Below the pieces are notes generated by a model. It searched no databases and was not told where the DNA came from. It was given only the letters and a program-made list of their open reading frames with translations. Made by a program: the position numbers and the translations under genes. A stretch of DNA of 64,000 nt from the NCBI RefSeq assembly GCF_001544355.1, contig NZ_BCQI01000007.1, positions 42,386 to 106,385 on the forward strand, given 5' to 3'. Shown here one piece after another: positions 6,990 through 15,748 of this stretch (positions are counted from its first letter, which is position 1; every line of letters starts with the position of its first letter). The stretch comes from Alicyclobacillus acidiphilus NBRC 100859 (GTDB lineage Bacteria > Bacillota > Bacilli > Alicyclobacillales > Alicyclobacillaceae).

Positions 6990-8483
6990 ATGTCGAATCT
7001 GATCACAGATTGTGTTCATTTTGCGGGGTGGGGTGCAAAGGTGCGGGCCGAACGACATCAACCTGATTATATCCTCATGATTACGGTCCTAATGCTCACA
7101 GGAATCGGCATAGTCACAGTATACTCCGCTTCCATGGTGTATGACTTGCACCATGGTTTGAGTCCGGACCACTACGCAATTCGCCAGTTGTTCGCCGCGA
7201 TTGTGGGCTTGCTTGCTTTCGCCGGGCTCACATTCGTACCATACGAATTTTGGTATCGAAACGCGCCGAAGGCGCTTGCCGTGAGCATCTTCCTGCTCGT
7301 TGTCGTCATGCTTCCCGGCGTCGGCCATCGCAGTCAGGGCGCGACACGTTGGATTGGCTCGAGCAGTTTTCACGTGCAGCCGTCGGAAATTGCGCTCGTG
7401 GCCGTGATCATTTACTTGGCCTTCCTATTGACGAAAAAGCTTCCCGTCATCCACAACACCAGCCGAGCGTTCCGTCCGGCGATTGTCGTCGTCTTTCTGG
7501 CGACCCTTCTCGTTTTCGCAGAACCGGACATGGGTACGGCGATGGCTTTGTTTGGATCGTCAATCGTATTGCTGTTCGCCTCCGGGCTCCGAATCCGTCC
7601 GATTGTCATTACACTCGGCGTCACGATGGCCCTCGCCTATCTCGCAGGGCACTTTTCCTATCGGGCAAGCCGCCTGACCTCGTTTATGCATCCGTTCAAA
7701 GAAGCGAAAGGCTCAGGCTACCAATTGATTCAAGGTCTGACGGCCATCGCAGGCGGCGGTTGGACAGGCCGCGGCTTCGCGTCGAGCATCGCCGCGACCG
7801 GTTATTTACCCGAATCTTACACAGACTTTATCTTCGCCGTGTTCACCGAAGAATGGGGTTGGCTTGGCGATATCGGCCTTCTCGCGATCTTTGGCGTGCT
7901 GATCTGGCGCGGATTTCACATCGCCCGCTATGCACGCGATCGCTTTGGTGCCATGCTGGCCATCGGCCTGACATCGACCATCATCATTCAGGCGGTCATC
8001 AACCTCGGAGCCGTGACCTGGCTTCTGCCTGTCACGGGCATTCCGCTCCCGTTCATCAGCTACGGCGGCACGGACGTCGCCATCAACCTGGCGGCGATGG
8101 GCATCTTGATGAGCATCTCCAGGCAGACCGCCGATGAAATGCCGAGAGAGGATGTCATTGCCGACATTATCTCCGTGGACGAGATCCGAGCTGAACGAGA
8201 CGCGTCGGCGTCTGCATCCACAGCGAGACTGCCGCGCCGTCCCGCGAAGGTTGCAAGTCTAACCACGCGTCGAGGGCGGGAGCCACAGCGACAAGCGAAA
8301 GAACGGCGCGATGTCGGCAGCGGATCGTGGTCCCGCGGGCGCGACGAGACGGCAGCGACTTCTGTGCGCCGCACCATCTCGCTGACTTGGCGGGCCCAGC
8401 AGGAACAGCAACAGCGCGATCGCACGAGGGACAGCCGAGACGCGAAGGGCGGCCGCGGCAAGAAGTCGCCGAAGAAACGCTAG
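6990..8483 (+). CDS. SEDS-family protein (FtsW/RodA/SpoVE) with long basic C-terminal tail
   Basis: About 497 residues. Residues 25-385 are the polytopic SEDS core, with HVQPSEIALVAVIIYL near residue 128 and PVTGIPLPFISYGGTDVAINL near residue 350. The last roughly 115 residues form a cytosolic tail rich in Arg, Ser and Gln with no recognised fold. It should polymerise peptidoglycan at the septum or during sporulation. The ATG at 6990 has a weak AGGGA upstream; a GTG at 7041 is an alternative. Reading further upstream would run out of frame through the collagen-like gene and is rejected. This is the second SEDS paralogue in the window. Confidence 0.85.
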   Translation: MSNLITDCVHFAGWGAKVRAERHQPDYILMITVLMLTGIGIVTVYSASMVYDLHHGLSPDHYAIRQLFAAIVGLLAFAGLTFVPYEFWYRNAPKALAVSIFLLVVVMLPGVGHRSQGATRWIGSSSFHVQPSEIALVAVIIYLAFLLTKKLPVIHNTSRAFRPAIVVVFLATLLVFAEPDMGTAMALFGSSIVLLFASGLRIRPIVITLGVTMALAYLAGHFSYRASRLTSFMHPFKEAKGSGYQLIQGLTAIAGGGWTGRGFASSIAATGYLPESYTDFIFAVFTEEWGWLGDIGLLAIFGVLIWRGFHIARYARDRFGAMLAIGLTSTIIIQAVINLGAVTWLLPVTGIPLPFISYGGTDVAINLAAMGILMSISRQTADEMPREDVIADIISVDEIRAERDASASASTARLPRRPAKVASLTTRRGREPQRQAKERRDVGSGSWSRGRDETAATSVRRTISLTWRAQQEQQQRDRTRDSRDAKGGRGKKSPKKR

Positions 8484-8501
8484 GGCAAGGAGGACAAGAC
8501 G

Positions 8502-9497
8502 ATGTCGTATGGTTTCGTTCCACCGCCGGTTGAGGTCGCCAAGGACGTGTACCTCATCGATCTTCTCGAATCCGGCAACCGGCACCGCACAGGCGCCTAT
8601 GTGCTCCTCGACGAGCTGCCGACGCTGATTGAAACGGGCGCCGCCGCGTCGCATGAGGCCTTGTTGTCCGGACTCCGGCAACTCGGCGTAGCTCCGGCCG
8701 ACCTGGCCTACGTTGCGGTGACGCACGTTCATCTCGATCACGCCGGCGGCGCCGGTCATCTTCTGGCCTTGGCGCCGCAGGCCGAGTTGCTCGTCCATCC
8801 CCGCGGCGCGCGGCACATGCAGGATCCTTCCCGACTCTGGGCTGGCGCGAAAGCCGTCTATGGGGACGCGACCGAACGATTATTCGGCGAACCGATCCCC
8901 ATTCCGGAAGAGCGGATTCGCGTCCAGGAGCACGAGTCGACGCTGACTATCGGCTCACGCACCTTGACCTTTCTCGACTCTCCAGGCCATGCGAGCCACC
9001 ATTTCACGATTCTCGATCCCGCCGCCGACGCCCTATTCGCCGGCGACGCCGTCGGTCTGCTCTATCACCGGGGATTCACGGGGCTGCCGTTTGATTTCCT
9101 CATGCCGTCATCGTCTCCGGTCGACTTCGATCCCGTCGCGGTGCACCGGACGATGGACATGCTGAAGTCCCGCCAGTTCTCGACGGTGCTGCACACGCAC
9201 TTTGGCCCGTCGCCAAAAAAAGAAGCCATCGAGTCGACAAAGCGGCTCGCTGACTTGTTTGCGGACGTGATTGAACACATGTACCACCCAGACATCACGT
9301 ACACCGCCGTGGCAGACGCGCTCCAGGAGAGAGTCCGCGAAAGCCTTCGCAAGGACGGTTACGGCGAGGTGGATTTGGACTGCATTCGAATGGACTTCGA
9401 AATTGACGCCATGGGTCTCATTCACTATCAGGCGCGCAAACAGCGCAAGGCCCGGACGGCCCCTCCAAAGGAAAGCTCTCCAACACCGGATACGTGA
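8502..9497 (+). CDS. metallo-beta-lactamase-fold hydrolase
   Basis: 331 residues. The MBL zinc motif THVHLDHAGG is near residue 75, followed by the GHASHHFTI His (about 165), GDAVGL Asp (about 183) and THFGPSP His (about 227), so both metal sites are complete. A C-terminal helical region of about 80 residues follows. The family includes thioesterases, lactonases and quorum-quenching enzymes; the substrate cannot be read from sequence. AAGGAGG precedes the ATG, 18 bases after the SEDS gene, so it may be co-transcribed. Its last 80 bases overlap the convergent thpR gene. Confidence 0.85.
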   Translation: MSYGFVPPPVEVAKDVYLIDLLESGNRHRTGAYVLLDELPTLIETGAAASHEALLSGLRQLGVAPADLAYVAVTHVHLDHAGGAGHLLALAPQAELLVHPRGARHMQDPSRLWAGAKAVYGDATERLFGEPIPIPEERIRVQEHESTLTIGSRTLTFLDSPGHASHHFTILDPAADALFAGDAVGLLYHRGFTGLPFDFLMPSSSPVDFDPVAVHRTMDMLKSRQFSTVLHTHFGPSPKKEAIESTKRLADLFADVIEHMYHPDITYTAVADALQERVRESLRKDGYGEVDLDCIRMDFEIDAMGLIHYQARKQRKARTAPPKESSPTPDT

Positions 9498-10014
9498 GTT
9501 CACCGTGAAGGCGTGTGGACTCGAACAGCGACAGAGCCGTGATCACCGTGTCGAGCTGCGGCTCAGGCGCCGCCAACCGCGAGACATCCACGGTCATCTT
9601 CATCTTGCGGGCCAGCGTAATGTGCGGGCGGTAGTGCTTGGCGTCGAGATCGAGCGGCACCCGCGCCAGGACCTCGTCCGACACCCGCCGATGCAATTCG
9701 TGAAGCTTCTGCCATTCCGACCGTTGTTTGTCCAGTCCCAGCCAGAACACCTTGTTGCGTGAAAATTCACCGTACGATCCGCTGCGGATGGAAATGGGCT
9801 GCAAGCCCACGACGGCGGCTCGTCCGGCTTCCACGATGGCGTCGTATTGATCATCTTCGATCATCCCGAGAAAGACGACAGTGATGTGCAACAAATCGGG
9901 GTTGGACCAGGCCGCCGCTTCCACCTTGCGGTCGCGAAGCGCATGTTGCTCCGCTTTCAGCCGCGCCTTCCACGCCTGAGGCAGATCCAGTCCGAAAAAC
10001 AGCCGACGTGTCAT
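9418..10014 (-). CDS. thpR: RNA 2',3'-cyclic phosphodiesterase (2H phosphoesterase)
   Basis: 198 residues with the two HxT motifs of the 2H family, HITVVFLG near residue 43 and HITLARK near residue 131, and an N-terminal RLFFGLDLP typical of ThpR (LigT). It opens 2',3'-cyclic phosphates on RNA ends. The ATG overlaps the TAA of the upstream ArsC/Spx-like gene by one base, so translation is coupled. The 3' end overlaps the convergent MBL hydrolase gene by 80 bases. Confidence 0.9.
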   Translation of the reverse strand: MTRRLFFGLDLPQAWKARLKAEQHALRDRKVEAAAWSNPDLLHITVVFLGMIEDDQYDAIVEAGRAAVVGLQPISIRSGSYGEFSRNKVFWLGLDKQRSEWQKLHELHRRVSDEVLARVPLDLDAKHYRPHITLARKMKMTVDVSRLAAPEPQLDTVITALSLFESTRLHGELTYPVLESFPLEGPSGPCAVCAPDSE

Positions 10015-10373
10015 TATTGATCCTCACCCAGCGCGATTCTTCGGTATGCGCCTTCGTGATAACCGATGTACACGCGATTCGCAGGCGTGACCAAAATCGG
10101 CCGCTTCAGCAGTTTGCCGTCTCGCGACAACTCGCGAATCCATTCGTCTTCCGTGAAGTTCGCCCGCTTCAAATCCCGCTCGCGATACACGGTGCCGCGC
10201 GTATTCACGAACTCCTCGATGGGCCGTCCGGACTGGGCAACCCATTCTCGAATCCGATCTGGAGAGGGAGGTTGCTCGACGATGTCGTGAAACTCCACCT
10301 TCACGCCATTGGCTTCCAGTGTCTTCTGCGCCTCGCGGCAGGTCGAGCAGCGTTTGTAACCATAGAGCTTCAT
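10014..10373 (-). CDS. ArsC/Spx-family thioredoxin-fold protein
   Basis: 119 residues. It begins MKLYGYKRCSTCREAQ, the CxxC of the ArsC/Spx family at residues 9-12, and contains LKRPILV near residue 88, the cis-Pro region. Members are either arsenate-reductase-like enzymes or redox-sensing RNA polymerase regulators such as Spx/MgsR. The segment FNTRG/YRER is commoner in the YffB/ArsC-like enzyme group than in Spx. The ATG at 10373 has GGAG ten bases upstream; a longer in-frame reading to 10559 overlaps the upstream gene and is rejected. It is followed directly by thpR. Confidence 0.82.
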   Translation of the reverse strand: MKLYGYKRCSTCREAQKTLEANGVKVEFHDIVEQPPSPDRIREWVAQSGRPIEEFVNTRGTVYRERDLKRANFTEDEWIRELSRDGKLLKRPILVTPANRVYIGYHEGAYRRIALGEDQ

Positions 10374-10390
10374 TCGAACCACTTCTCCGT

Positions 10391-10888
10391 TCACGCAAAT
10401 GTCGTATGTTTCAGCAGAACCTGAACCAGTCGTTCGAGTCCAGCCTTGTCCGCTTCCCCAAATCGGTTCGGCTGCGGAGAATCGATGTCGAGGACGCCAA
10501 TCAGCCGATCCTGCGCCACCATCGGCACGACGATTTCCGATCTCGACGCCGGATCGCACGCGATATGCCCGGGAAATGCCAGGACATCCGGCACAATCAC
10601 CGTCTCACGCCGCTGTGCGGCCGTACCGCACACGCCTTTGCCCAGCCCAATGCGGATGCAGGCGGGTTTGCCTTGAAACGGTCCAAGGACCAGTTCGCCG
10701 TCGTCGGCGTTCCACAGATAGAAGCCAACCCAATTGATGTCCTGCAAATGGAGCCCCAGAAGCGCCGACATGTTGCTCAGATTGGCGACGGCGTTCGCTT
10801 CCCCTGCGAGCAGATGATCCAGCTGTTTGGCCAGTTCCTGATACCAACGCTCGAGATCCGTTGCTTCCAGTTTCGTCTCGCTGTACAT
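10391..10888 (-). CDS. GAF-domain free methionine-(R)-sulfoxide reductase
   Basis: 165 residues, a single GAF domain. Cys77, Cys87 and Cys111 have the same 10- and 24-residue spacing as the three redox cysteines of E. coli fRMsr (YebR), within the hallmark strings ACIRIGLGKGVCG and FPGHIACD; SEIVVP follows. The enzyme repairs free methionine-R-sulfoxide using thioredoxin and acts in the cytosol. GGGGGATGGG precedes the ATG. It is the first gene of a three-gene redox/RNA operon with the ArsC-like gene and thpR. Confidence 0.9.
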   Translation of the reverse strand: MYSETKLEATDLERWYQELAKQLDHLLAGEANAVANLSNMSALLGLHLQDINWVGFYLWNADDGELVLGPFQGKPACIRIGLGKGVCGTAAQRRETVIVPDVLAFPGHIACDPASRSEIVVPMVAQDRLIGVLDIDSPQPNRFGEADKAGLERLVQVLLKHTTFA

Positions 10889-10988
10889 ATCCCATCCCCC
10901 AGTTCACCGGCCGACAGGCTGCTGGGCGCACTGTCGCACCGTTGGCCGACAGCCAGCTCGCCCCGGCCATTCCATGCGCTACATGTAG

Positions 10989-10994
10989 TATAAT
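10989..10994 (+). promoter_or_regulatory. -10 element upstream of murT-gatD
   Basis: A perfect TATAAT lies 65 bases before the murT start. No convincing -35 hexamer is found 16-18 bases upstream, so this is a partial promoter call. Confidence 0.35.
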
Positions 10995-11058
10995 CCACAG
11001 TAACGCAAAGTCTCGAGGCTTGCCAACACTGTAACTGACTTCGGAGAGGACGATCCAT

Positions 11059-12429
11059 ATGTTCGCTATCTGGGCAGGCAAACTGGTTACCCTGCTCCTT
11101 CGCATGCGAGGCAAAGACGCCACCAGTTTTCCGGGCAAGGTTGCCTTGCGCATCTCCCCAAAACTGCTGGCCTGGTTTGGACGGCGAATCGAGCGCGTGA
11201 TCGTCGTCACCGGCACAAACGGAAAAACGACGACGACCTCGCTGCTGGCGTCGATGATCGGACACCAGGAGGCGATTATCACAAACCACAAAGGAGCCAA
11301 TTTGGCGCAGGGGATCGCCACAGCGTTCATCCAAGCCGCCTCGTGGACCGGCAAACTCCGCGCCAAGACGGCGGTGCTGGAAGTTGATGAGGCGACATTT
11401 CCGACGATCGCGGAGGCCCTGCCGATCGTCGTGATTGTGGTCACGAATATTTTTCGCGATCAATTGGACAGATACGGCGAACTGGATACCACGGTCGAAA
11501 AATTGTTCGAAGCGATACGGAAGACAGAGGCATGCCTCGTCCTCAACGGGGACGATCCCATCTCTCGCCGCCTCGGTCTGCGGTCGAGCCGCAAGACATT
11601 CTACTACGGCATGGCGCGAGAGACGGCCCGCCAGGACACCCGCAGGCAAATTCGTGACGGGCAGTTCTGCCTCCAATGCGGGCACGAGCTTCGGTACGAC
11701 GGCTTTTGGTATGGCCAGCTCGGATTGTACGCTTGTCCACACTGTGACTTCGCGCGGCCTCACCCCGAGTTCATCGGCACGTACCTGGGTCCCACGCTGC
11801 GCTTCTCGGAGGAAGGCCTGCCTGATCTCACGCTGGACATGCCGGTCGAGGGATTGTACAACGCCTACAACGTGCTCGCCGCGACGGCTGGCGCTCGCGT
11901 CGTGGGCTTGTGGTCAGAACACATTCACGCAGGGCTCGCGAATTACGTCTCGCCCGACGGCCGCATGCAATCGTTCCAACTCGACGTGCCTGTGAAGCTA
12001 AATCTCATCAAAAATCCCACCGGCTGTGACAGTGTTGTGCAAGCCGTGACCAGCGATCCCGCCCAAAAGGTCGTCGTGATTGGCATCAACGATCTCGCCG
12101 CCGACGGCAAAGACGTGTCCTGGCTGTGGGATGCCGACTTCGAGATGCTCACGGACGATCCGAGCATCGTGCGCGTCATCACAAGCGGCCTGCGAGCTCA
12201 CGACATGGCGTTGCGGCTGAAATACGGAGGTTTGTCTTCACATGTGATATCGGTGATTGCGGACATGGATGAAGCCTTGGACGCCGCGCTCTCCATCGCC
12301 TCGTCACAGTCGCTGCCCATCTACATTCTCACGACCTACACGCTGCTTCATCCGACGGTTCAGACTCTGACGACAAAGGTAGGTTCACATGAATCGACGA
12401 ACGTTGCATATCGCACATCTGTTTCCTGA
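11059..12429 (+). CDS. murT: lipid II isoglutaminyl synthase, MurT subunit
   Basis: 456 residues of Mur-ligase fold. The ATP-binding P-loop VTGTNGKTTTT lies at residues 49-59, and VLEVDEATFP and VTNIFRDQLDRYGE are typical of the central domain. Two CxxC pairs (CLQCG near 205, CPHC near 225) form the small zinc ribbon that marks MurT, and a C-terminal domain carries the MurT Asp region. With GatD it amidates the glutamate of lipid II stem peptides. The gene has AGAGG ten bases upstream of the ATG and overlaps gatD by 41 bases. Confidence 0.93.
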   Translation: MFAIWAGKLVTLLLRMRGKDATSFPGKVALRISPKLLAWFGRRIERVIVVTGTNGKTTTTSLLASMIGHQEAIITNHKGANLAQGIATAFIQAASWTGKLRAKTAVLEVDEATFPTIAEALPIVVIVVTNIFRDQLDRYGELDTTVEKLFEAIRKTEACLVLNGDDPISRRLGLRSSRKTFYYGMARETARQDTRRQIRDGQFCLQCGHELRYDGFWYGQLGLYACPHCDFARPHPEFIGTYLGPTLRFSEEGLPDLTLDMPVEGLYNAYNVLAATAGARVVGLWSEHIHAGLANYVSPDGRMQSFQLDVPVKLNLIKNPTGCDSVVQAVTSDPAQKVVVIGINDLAADGKDVSWLWDADFEMLTDDPSIVRVITSGLRAHDMALRLKYGGLSSHVISVIADMDEALDAALSIASSQSLPIYILTTYTLLHPTVQTLTTKVGSHESTNVAYRTSVS

Positions 12430-13144
12430 TTTGCTGAATCTCTATGCGGATAGAGGCAATATCCTCACGCTCACACAGCGGCTTCGCTGGCGCGGTTTTT
12501 CTGTGGAGGTTCACGAAGTGACGCACCGTGATGTGCCACGCCTGTCAGCCTATGATCTGATTCTCCTCGGCGGCGGATCGGATCGCGAGCAGGGAATCGT
12601 TGCGGAGTACCTGAAAGGATACAAGGCGGAACTCAAAGCAGCCATTGAAGATGGCCTGCCCGTACTGGCCATCTGTGGGGGATATCAACTGCTCGGTGCT
12701 TACTATCAGTTGCCAAATGGTGAAAAACTGCCGGGACTCGATATTCTCAACATGTACACGTCCGCAGGCGTCGGACTGCCTCGGCTGATTGGCAACGTAG
12801 CCATCGAGACGCCGGACGCCGGGATCGTGATGGGATTCGAGAATCACGGCGGACGAACCGTTCACGAACACGAACCGCTCGGCAAGGTCCTTCACGGGCA
12901 TGGCAACGACGGAGCGAGCGGCTTTGAGGGCGTCCGCTATCACAACGTCTGGGGGACATATATTCACGGGCCGCTGTTGCCGAAAAACCCGCGCTTAGCC
13001 GACGTCGTGCTCACGACCGCGCTCCAGTACGCCGGCGTGAAGGAACCGCTGGAACCGCTCGACGACGAGTTGGAGAACCAGGCCCGGCAGGCGTTTCTCA
13101 AATTGCGCATGCCTGAAGTCGAAACGAGCGTTCCGTCCCTTTGA
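12389..13144 (+). CDS. gatD: lipid II isoglutaminyl synthase, glutaminase subunit GatD
   Basis: 251 residues of class I glutamine amidotransferase fold. The nucleophile is Cys96 in VLAICGGYQLLG; the His of the active site is in THIHG/TYIHGPLL near residue 190, and residues 1-15 (IAHLFPDLLNLY) match GatD. It delivers ammonia from glutamine to MurT for amidation of D-Glu in lipid II at the membrane. It begins inside murT with its own AAAGGTAGG, so expression of the two subunits is coupled. It belongs with the PBP2 and SEDS genes functionally but not in one operon. Confidence 0.93.
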   Translation: MNRRTLHIAHLFPDLLNLYADRGNILTLTQRLRWRGFSVEVHEVTHRDVPRLSAYDLILLGGGSDREQGIVAEYLKGYKAELKAAIEDGLPVLAICGGYQLLGAYYQLPNGEKLPGLDILNMYTSAGVGLPRLIGNVAIETPDAGIVMGFENHGGRTVHEHEPLGKVLHGHGNDGASGFEGVRYHNVWGTYIHGPLLPKNPRLADVVLTTALQYAGVKEPLEPLDDELENQARQAFLKLRMPEVETSVPSL

Positions 13145-13178
13145 CCATGTGAAGCCGCTTGCTCGTCTGACCCGCTCG

Positions 13179-13991
13179 TCAGAAACCATATATCGTCATG
13201 CCGCCGTCGACGAACAGCGTTTGCCCCGTCACGTAGGACGCGGCGTCGGAGGCCAAAAACACCATCGGTCCAATCAACTCGTCCAGTTCGCCGACCCTGC
13301 CAAGCGGCGTGCGCGCCAGCACCTCGGCGAGATAGTCCGGCTGCTGCAACAGCCCTGCCGTGAGCGGGGTTCGGAAGTACCACGGTCCAATACCGTTGAC
13401 GCGTACGTTGTGCTTGCCCCACTCCAAGGCAAGGACCTTCGTCATCTGAATCACGCCCGCCTTCGCCGACGCGTACGCGACGCCCGTTCGAAGCGCGACA
13501 TGGCCGCCGACGGACGAGACGTTGATGATGCTGCCCTTGCCGCGCTCGACCATGTGCCGTCCAAAGGCTTGCGCGACAAAAAAGGCGCCACGCAAATCCG
13601 TATCCATCACCGTCTGCCACTCCTCCGGCGTGACATTGAGCGCCCGCGATCGGATGTTCATTCCCGCGTTGTTGACCAAGACATCCACCGGACCGTCGCG
13701 CAGGACGGCTTGGGCGAGATCGCCAATCGCCTCCGTGTCGCGCAAGTCGCACGTGTGCACGTCGACCCGCCGCTCAGGGAGATGGCGCCCCAGCGATGCG
13801 GCCACCTGCCCTAAGGCGTCGCGATCGCGCCCCAAGAGGACCACATCGGCACCACTCGCCGCCGCACCGACAGCCAAAGCCGCACCAATGCCACGACTCG
13901 CCCCAGTCACCACCACGCGCTTGCCTTGCAGGGAAAACATGCTTGCTCCCGACAACCAGCGCGTATCGATCACGCCTTCATCCGTACTCAT
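13179..13991 (-). CDS. short-chain dehydrogenase/reductase
   Basis: About 270 residues, classical SDR. The NAD(P)-binding motif TGASRGIG is near residue 30, VNNAGMN near residue 108 and the catalytic YASAKAG near residue 170, with the Ser in NVSSVGG before it and GPWYFRTPLT after. The substrate is not evident; the region resembles gluconate 5-dehydrogenase and 3-oxoacyl-ACP reductase types. The ATG at 13991 is preceded by GGTGG; a TTG at 13997 with AAGGA upstream is equally possible. It is a single gene convergent with murT-gatD. Confidence 0.85.
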   Translation of the reverse strand: MSTDEGVIDTRWLSGASMFSLQGKRVVVTGASRGIGAALAVGAAASGADVVLLGRDRDALGQVAASLGRHLPERRVDVHTCDLRDTEAIGDLAQAVLRDGPVDVLVNNAGMNIRSRALNVTPEEWQTVMDTDLRGAFFVAQAFGRHMVERGKGSIINVSSVGGHVALRTGVAYASAKAGVIQMTKVLALEWGKHNVRVNGIGPWYFRTPLTAGLLQQPDYLAEVLARTPLGRVGELDELIGPMVFLASDAASYVTGQTLFVDGGMTIYGF

Positions 13992-14083
13992 CAGCAATCC
14001 ACCGTTCCTTCATTGCAGTATTCGCATGGGTAAACAAATTGGACGACGCTGGGCGGCCGACGGCAAGCTGGACGACGGGCGGC

Positions 14084-14275
14084 GAATAAGCGGCCGATGG
14101 CCGCTTAAGTGTGTCGAATCGGAAGATTTGCAACGAATAAGCCGCCCGCAGACGCTTAAGCGGCTCCCATCCCCACGTCTCGGGCGTGTCGAAGGCAAAT
14201 AAGCGTCCTGGAGACGCTTATTTGCCTTCCGATCCGACCATTTCAACGAAATAAGCGGCTGAGGGACGCTTATTT
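14084..14275. repeat. array of four related palindromic hairpins
   Basis: Within the 358-base gene-free stretch 13992-14349 there are four copies of an ATAAGCG-n-CGCTTAT palindrome at about 14087-14107, 14134-14160, 14191-14229 and 14249-14275, spaced 47-63 bases apart. Copy 1 has a perfect 9-bp stem with a GAT loop, copy 3 a perfect 17-bp stem with a five-base loop, copy 4 a 9-bp stem, and copy 2 is degraded to TAAGC/GCTTA. Stems are conserved while the loops differ, suggesting a small interspersed palindromic repeat or a binding-site array rather than one terminator. No ORF covers it. Confidence 0.75.
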
Positions 14276-14349
14276 GTCCGCGCCTGCCTCCAGCCTGCCT
14301 CCAGCCTGGCCTACCCACCAGTCCGGAGCGCACCTCTCGCCGACCGCGG

Positions 14350-14745
14350 TCAGCGCTTCTTCACAACCGCCACCGTGCAGCGTGATACACACACCAGCCT
14401 GTCGCGATCGTCCGTGATTCTCACGTCCCAGACCATCGTTGTGGCGCCGCGATGAAGCGGTGTCGCAATCGCGGTGACGGTCCCTTCGCGGACGGAACGG
14501 ACGTGGTTCGCGTTGATTTCGATACCCACCGCCGCCTGATGTTCGGCATCCAGGTTCAGCATGGACGCCAGGCTTGCCGCCGATTCGGCAAGGGCGACAC
14601 TCGCGCCGCCGTGCAACAGCCCCATCGGCTGGTGCGTTCGGTGATCCACGGGCATGGTCATAACCACGAGATCGCGCGATGATTCGACGACCTTCATACC
14701 GAGCGTCTCCATCAGCGTTCCCGCCAACATATCCTGAAGTTCCAT
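14350..14745 (-). CDS. hot-dog fold acyl-CoA thioesterase (PaaI/MenI-like)
   Basis: 131 residues, one hot-dog domain. The family motif HQPMGLLHGGASVALAESAAS near residue 38 contains the catalytic-region HGG and Glu; NANHVRSVREG follows. Relatives hydrolyse aryl- or acyl-CoA esters, for example DHNA-CoA in menaquinone synthesis, but no menaquinone genes are nearby. A GAGGTAAGG precedes the ATG. It lies 25 bases before the thrB stop on the same strand and may be read from the thr transcript. Confidence 0.85.
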   Translation of the reverse strand: MELQDMLAGTLMETLGMKVVESSRDLVVMTMPVDHRTHQPMGLLHGGASVALAESAASLASMLNLDAEHQAAVGIEINANHVRSVREGTVTAIATPLHRGATTMVWDVRITDDRDRLVCVSRCTVAVVKKR

Positions 14746-14770
14746 ACAGCCTTACCTCTTTCGTGCGCCT

Positions 14771-15748
14771 TTAAGAAAACGGTTGGTTCGCCGTCGTCTC
14801 ATCATACCACGATGGGACCGTTGGACTCATGCTGGGGAGCAGCACGAGCGATCGACAGGGCATGCCAAGGTTCCGCCACGCGAGCGTCATCTCGTCGGCG
14901 ACCGTCGTCGCCACGTCGCTCTTGCACCATGCGAGGAGCGTTGGTCCGGCGCCGCTCAGCGTGACGGCGAACGCGCCTGCGGCCACGGCCGCTCGTTCGA
15001 CCTCGTCCGCCCCGACGACGAGCGGCTTCCGATACGGCTCGTGCACTTTGTCGATGAGCCCCCCACGCAAGAGATCCAAGTCCGGTTTCGCCAAGGCGAG
15101 CATCAGTCTTGCGGTCTGGGAAACGTTGTCGATCACGTCGCTCCTTCGATACTCCGTCGGCAGAACGCGTCGCGCCATTTCGGTGCTGAGCGCGAAATCT
15201 GGGGTGGCGGATACGAATCTCAGTCCAGCGGGGATGGGAACTGACGTCGTCCGCAACCCGGCCTTGTCGCGAAACGCCAAGACTGCTCCTCCGAGGAGCG
15301 CCGGTGCCACATTGTCGGGATGGCCTTCCATCTCTGTGGCGAGATCGAGCAGCCTCTCTCGGGTAAAGCGCTTCTCGGGATAGAACCGTTCGACCAGGCC
15401 ATTGGCGAGGACAATGCCGCCGACGATGGCGGACGCGCTGGAGCCAAGTCCGGACGACACGGGAATCTGGTTGTCCAATGCCAGCGCGAACGAAGGAAAG
15501 TCCGACAGCGACAATCCTGCCGCATCGAAAACGAGCCGCATCGACTGCATGACCACGTTGTCTTCGGATCGCGGCAGGGAATCGGCGGATTCGCCCGTGA
15601 CTTCGATGGTAAACGGCTGGCCGACGCGGAGTGTGAACGTGTTGTACAATTGCAAGGCCAGACCGAGACAATCGAACCCTGGCCCAAGGTTCGCGCTCGT
15701 CGCGGGAACTTGCACGACGAGCGAAGCATCCGGAATCTGCGACGTCAT
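14771..15748 (-). CDS. thrB: homoserine kinase
   Basis: 325 residues, GHMP kinase fold. [19 protein letters not shown] near residue 13 and the ATP-binding [16 protein letters not shown] near residue 91 are diagnostic, with the third motif [12 protein letters not shown] near residue 260. It phosphorylates homoserine for threonine synthesis. Its ATG overlaps the thrC stop by four bases (ATGA), so the two are translationally coupled. No homoserine dehydrogenase gene is adjacent in the window. Confidence 0.93.
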   Translation of the reverse strand: MTSQIPDASLVVQVPATSANLGPGFDCLGLALQLYNTFTLRVGQPFTIEVTGESADSLPRSEDNVVMQSMRLVFDAAGLSLSDFPSFALALDNQIPVSSGLGSSASAIVGGIVLANGLVERFYPEKRFTRERLLDLATEMEGHPDNVAPALLGGAVLAFRDKAGLRTTSVPIPAGLRFVSATPDFALSTEMARRVLPTEYRRSDVIDNVSQTARLMLALAKPDLDLLRGGLIDKVHEPYRKPLVVGADEVERAAVAAGAFAVTLSGAGPTLLAWCKSDVATTVADEMTLAWRNLGMPCRSLVLLPSMSPTVPSWYDETTANQPFS

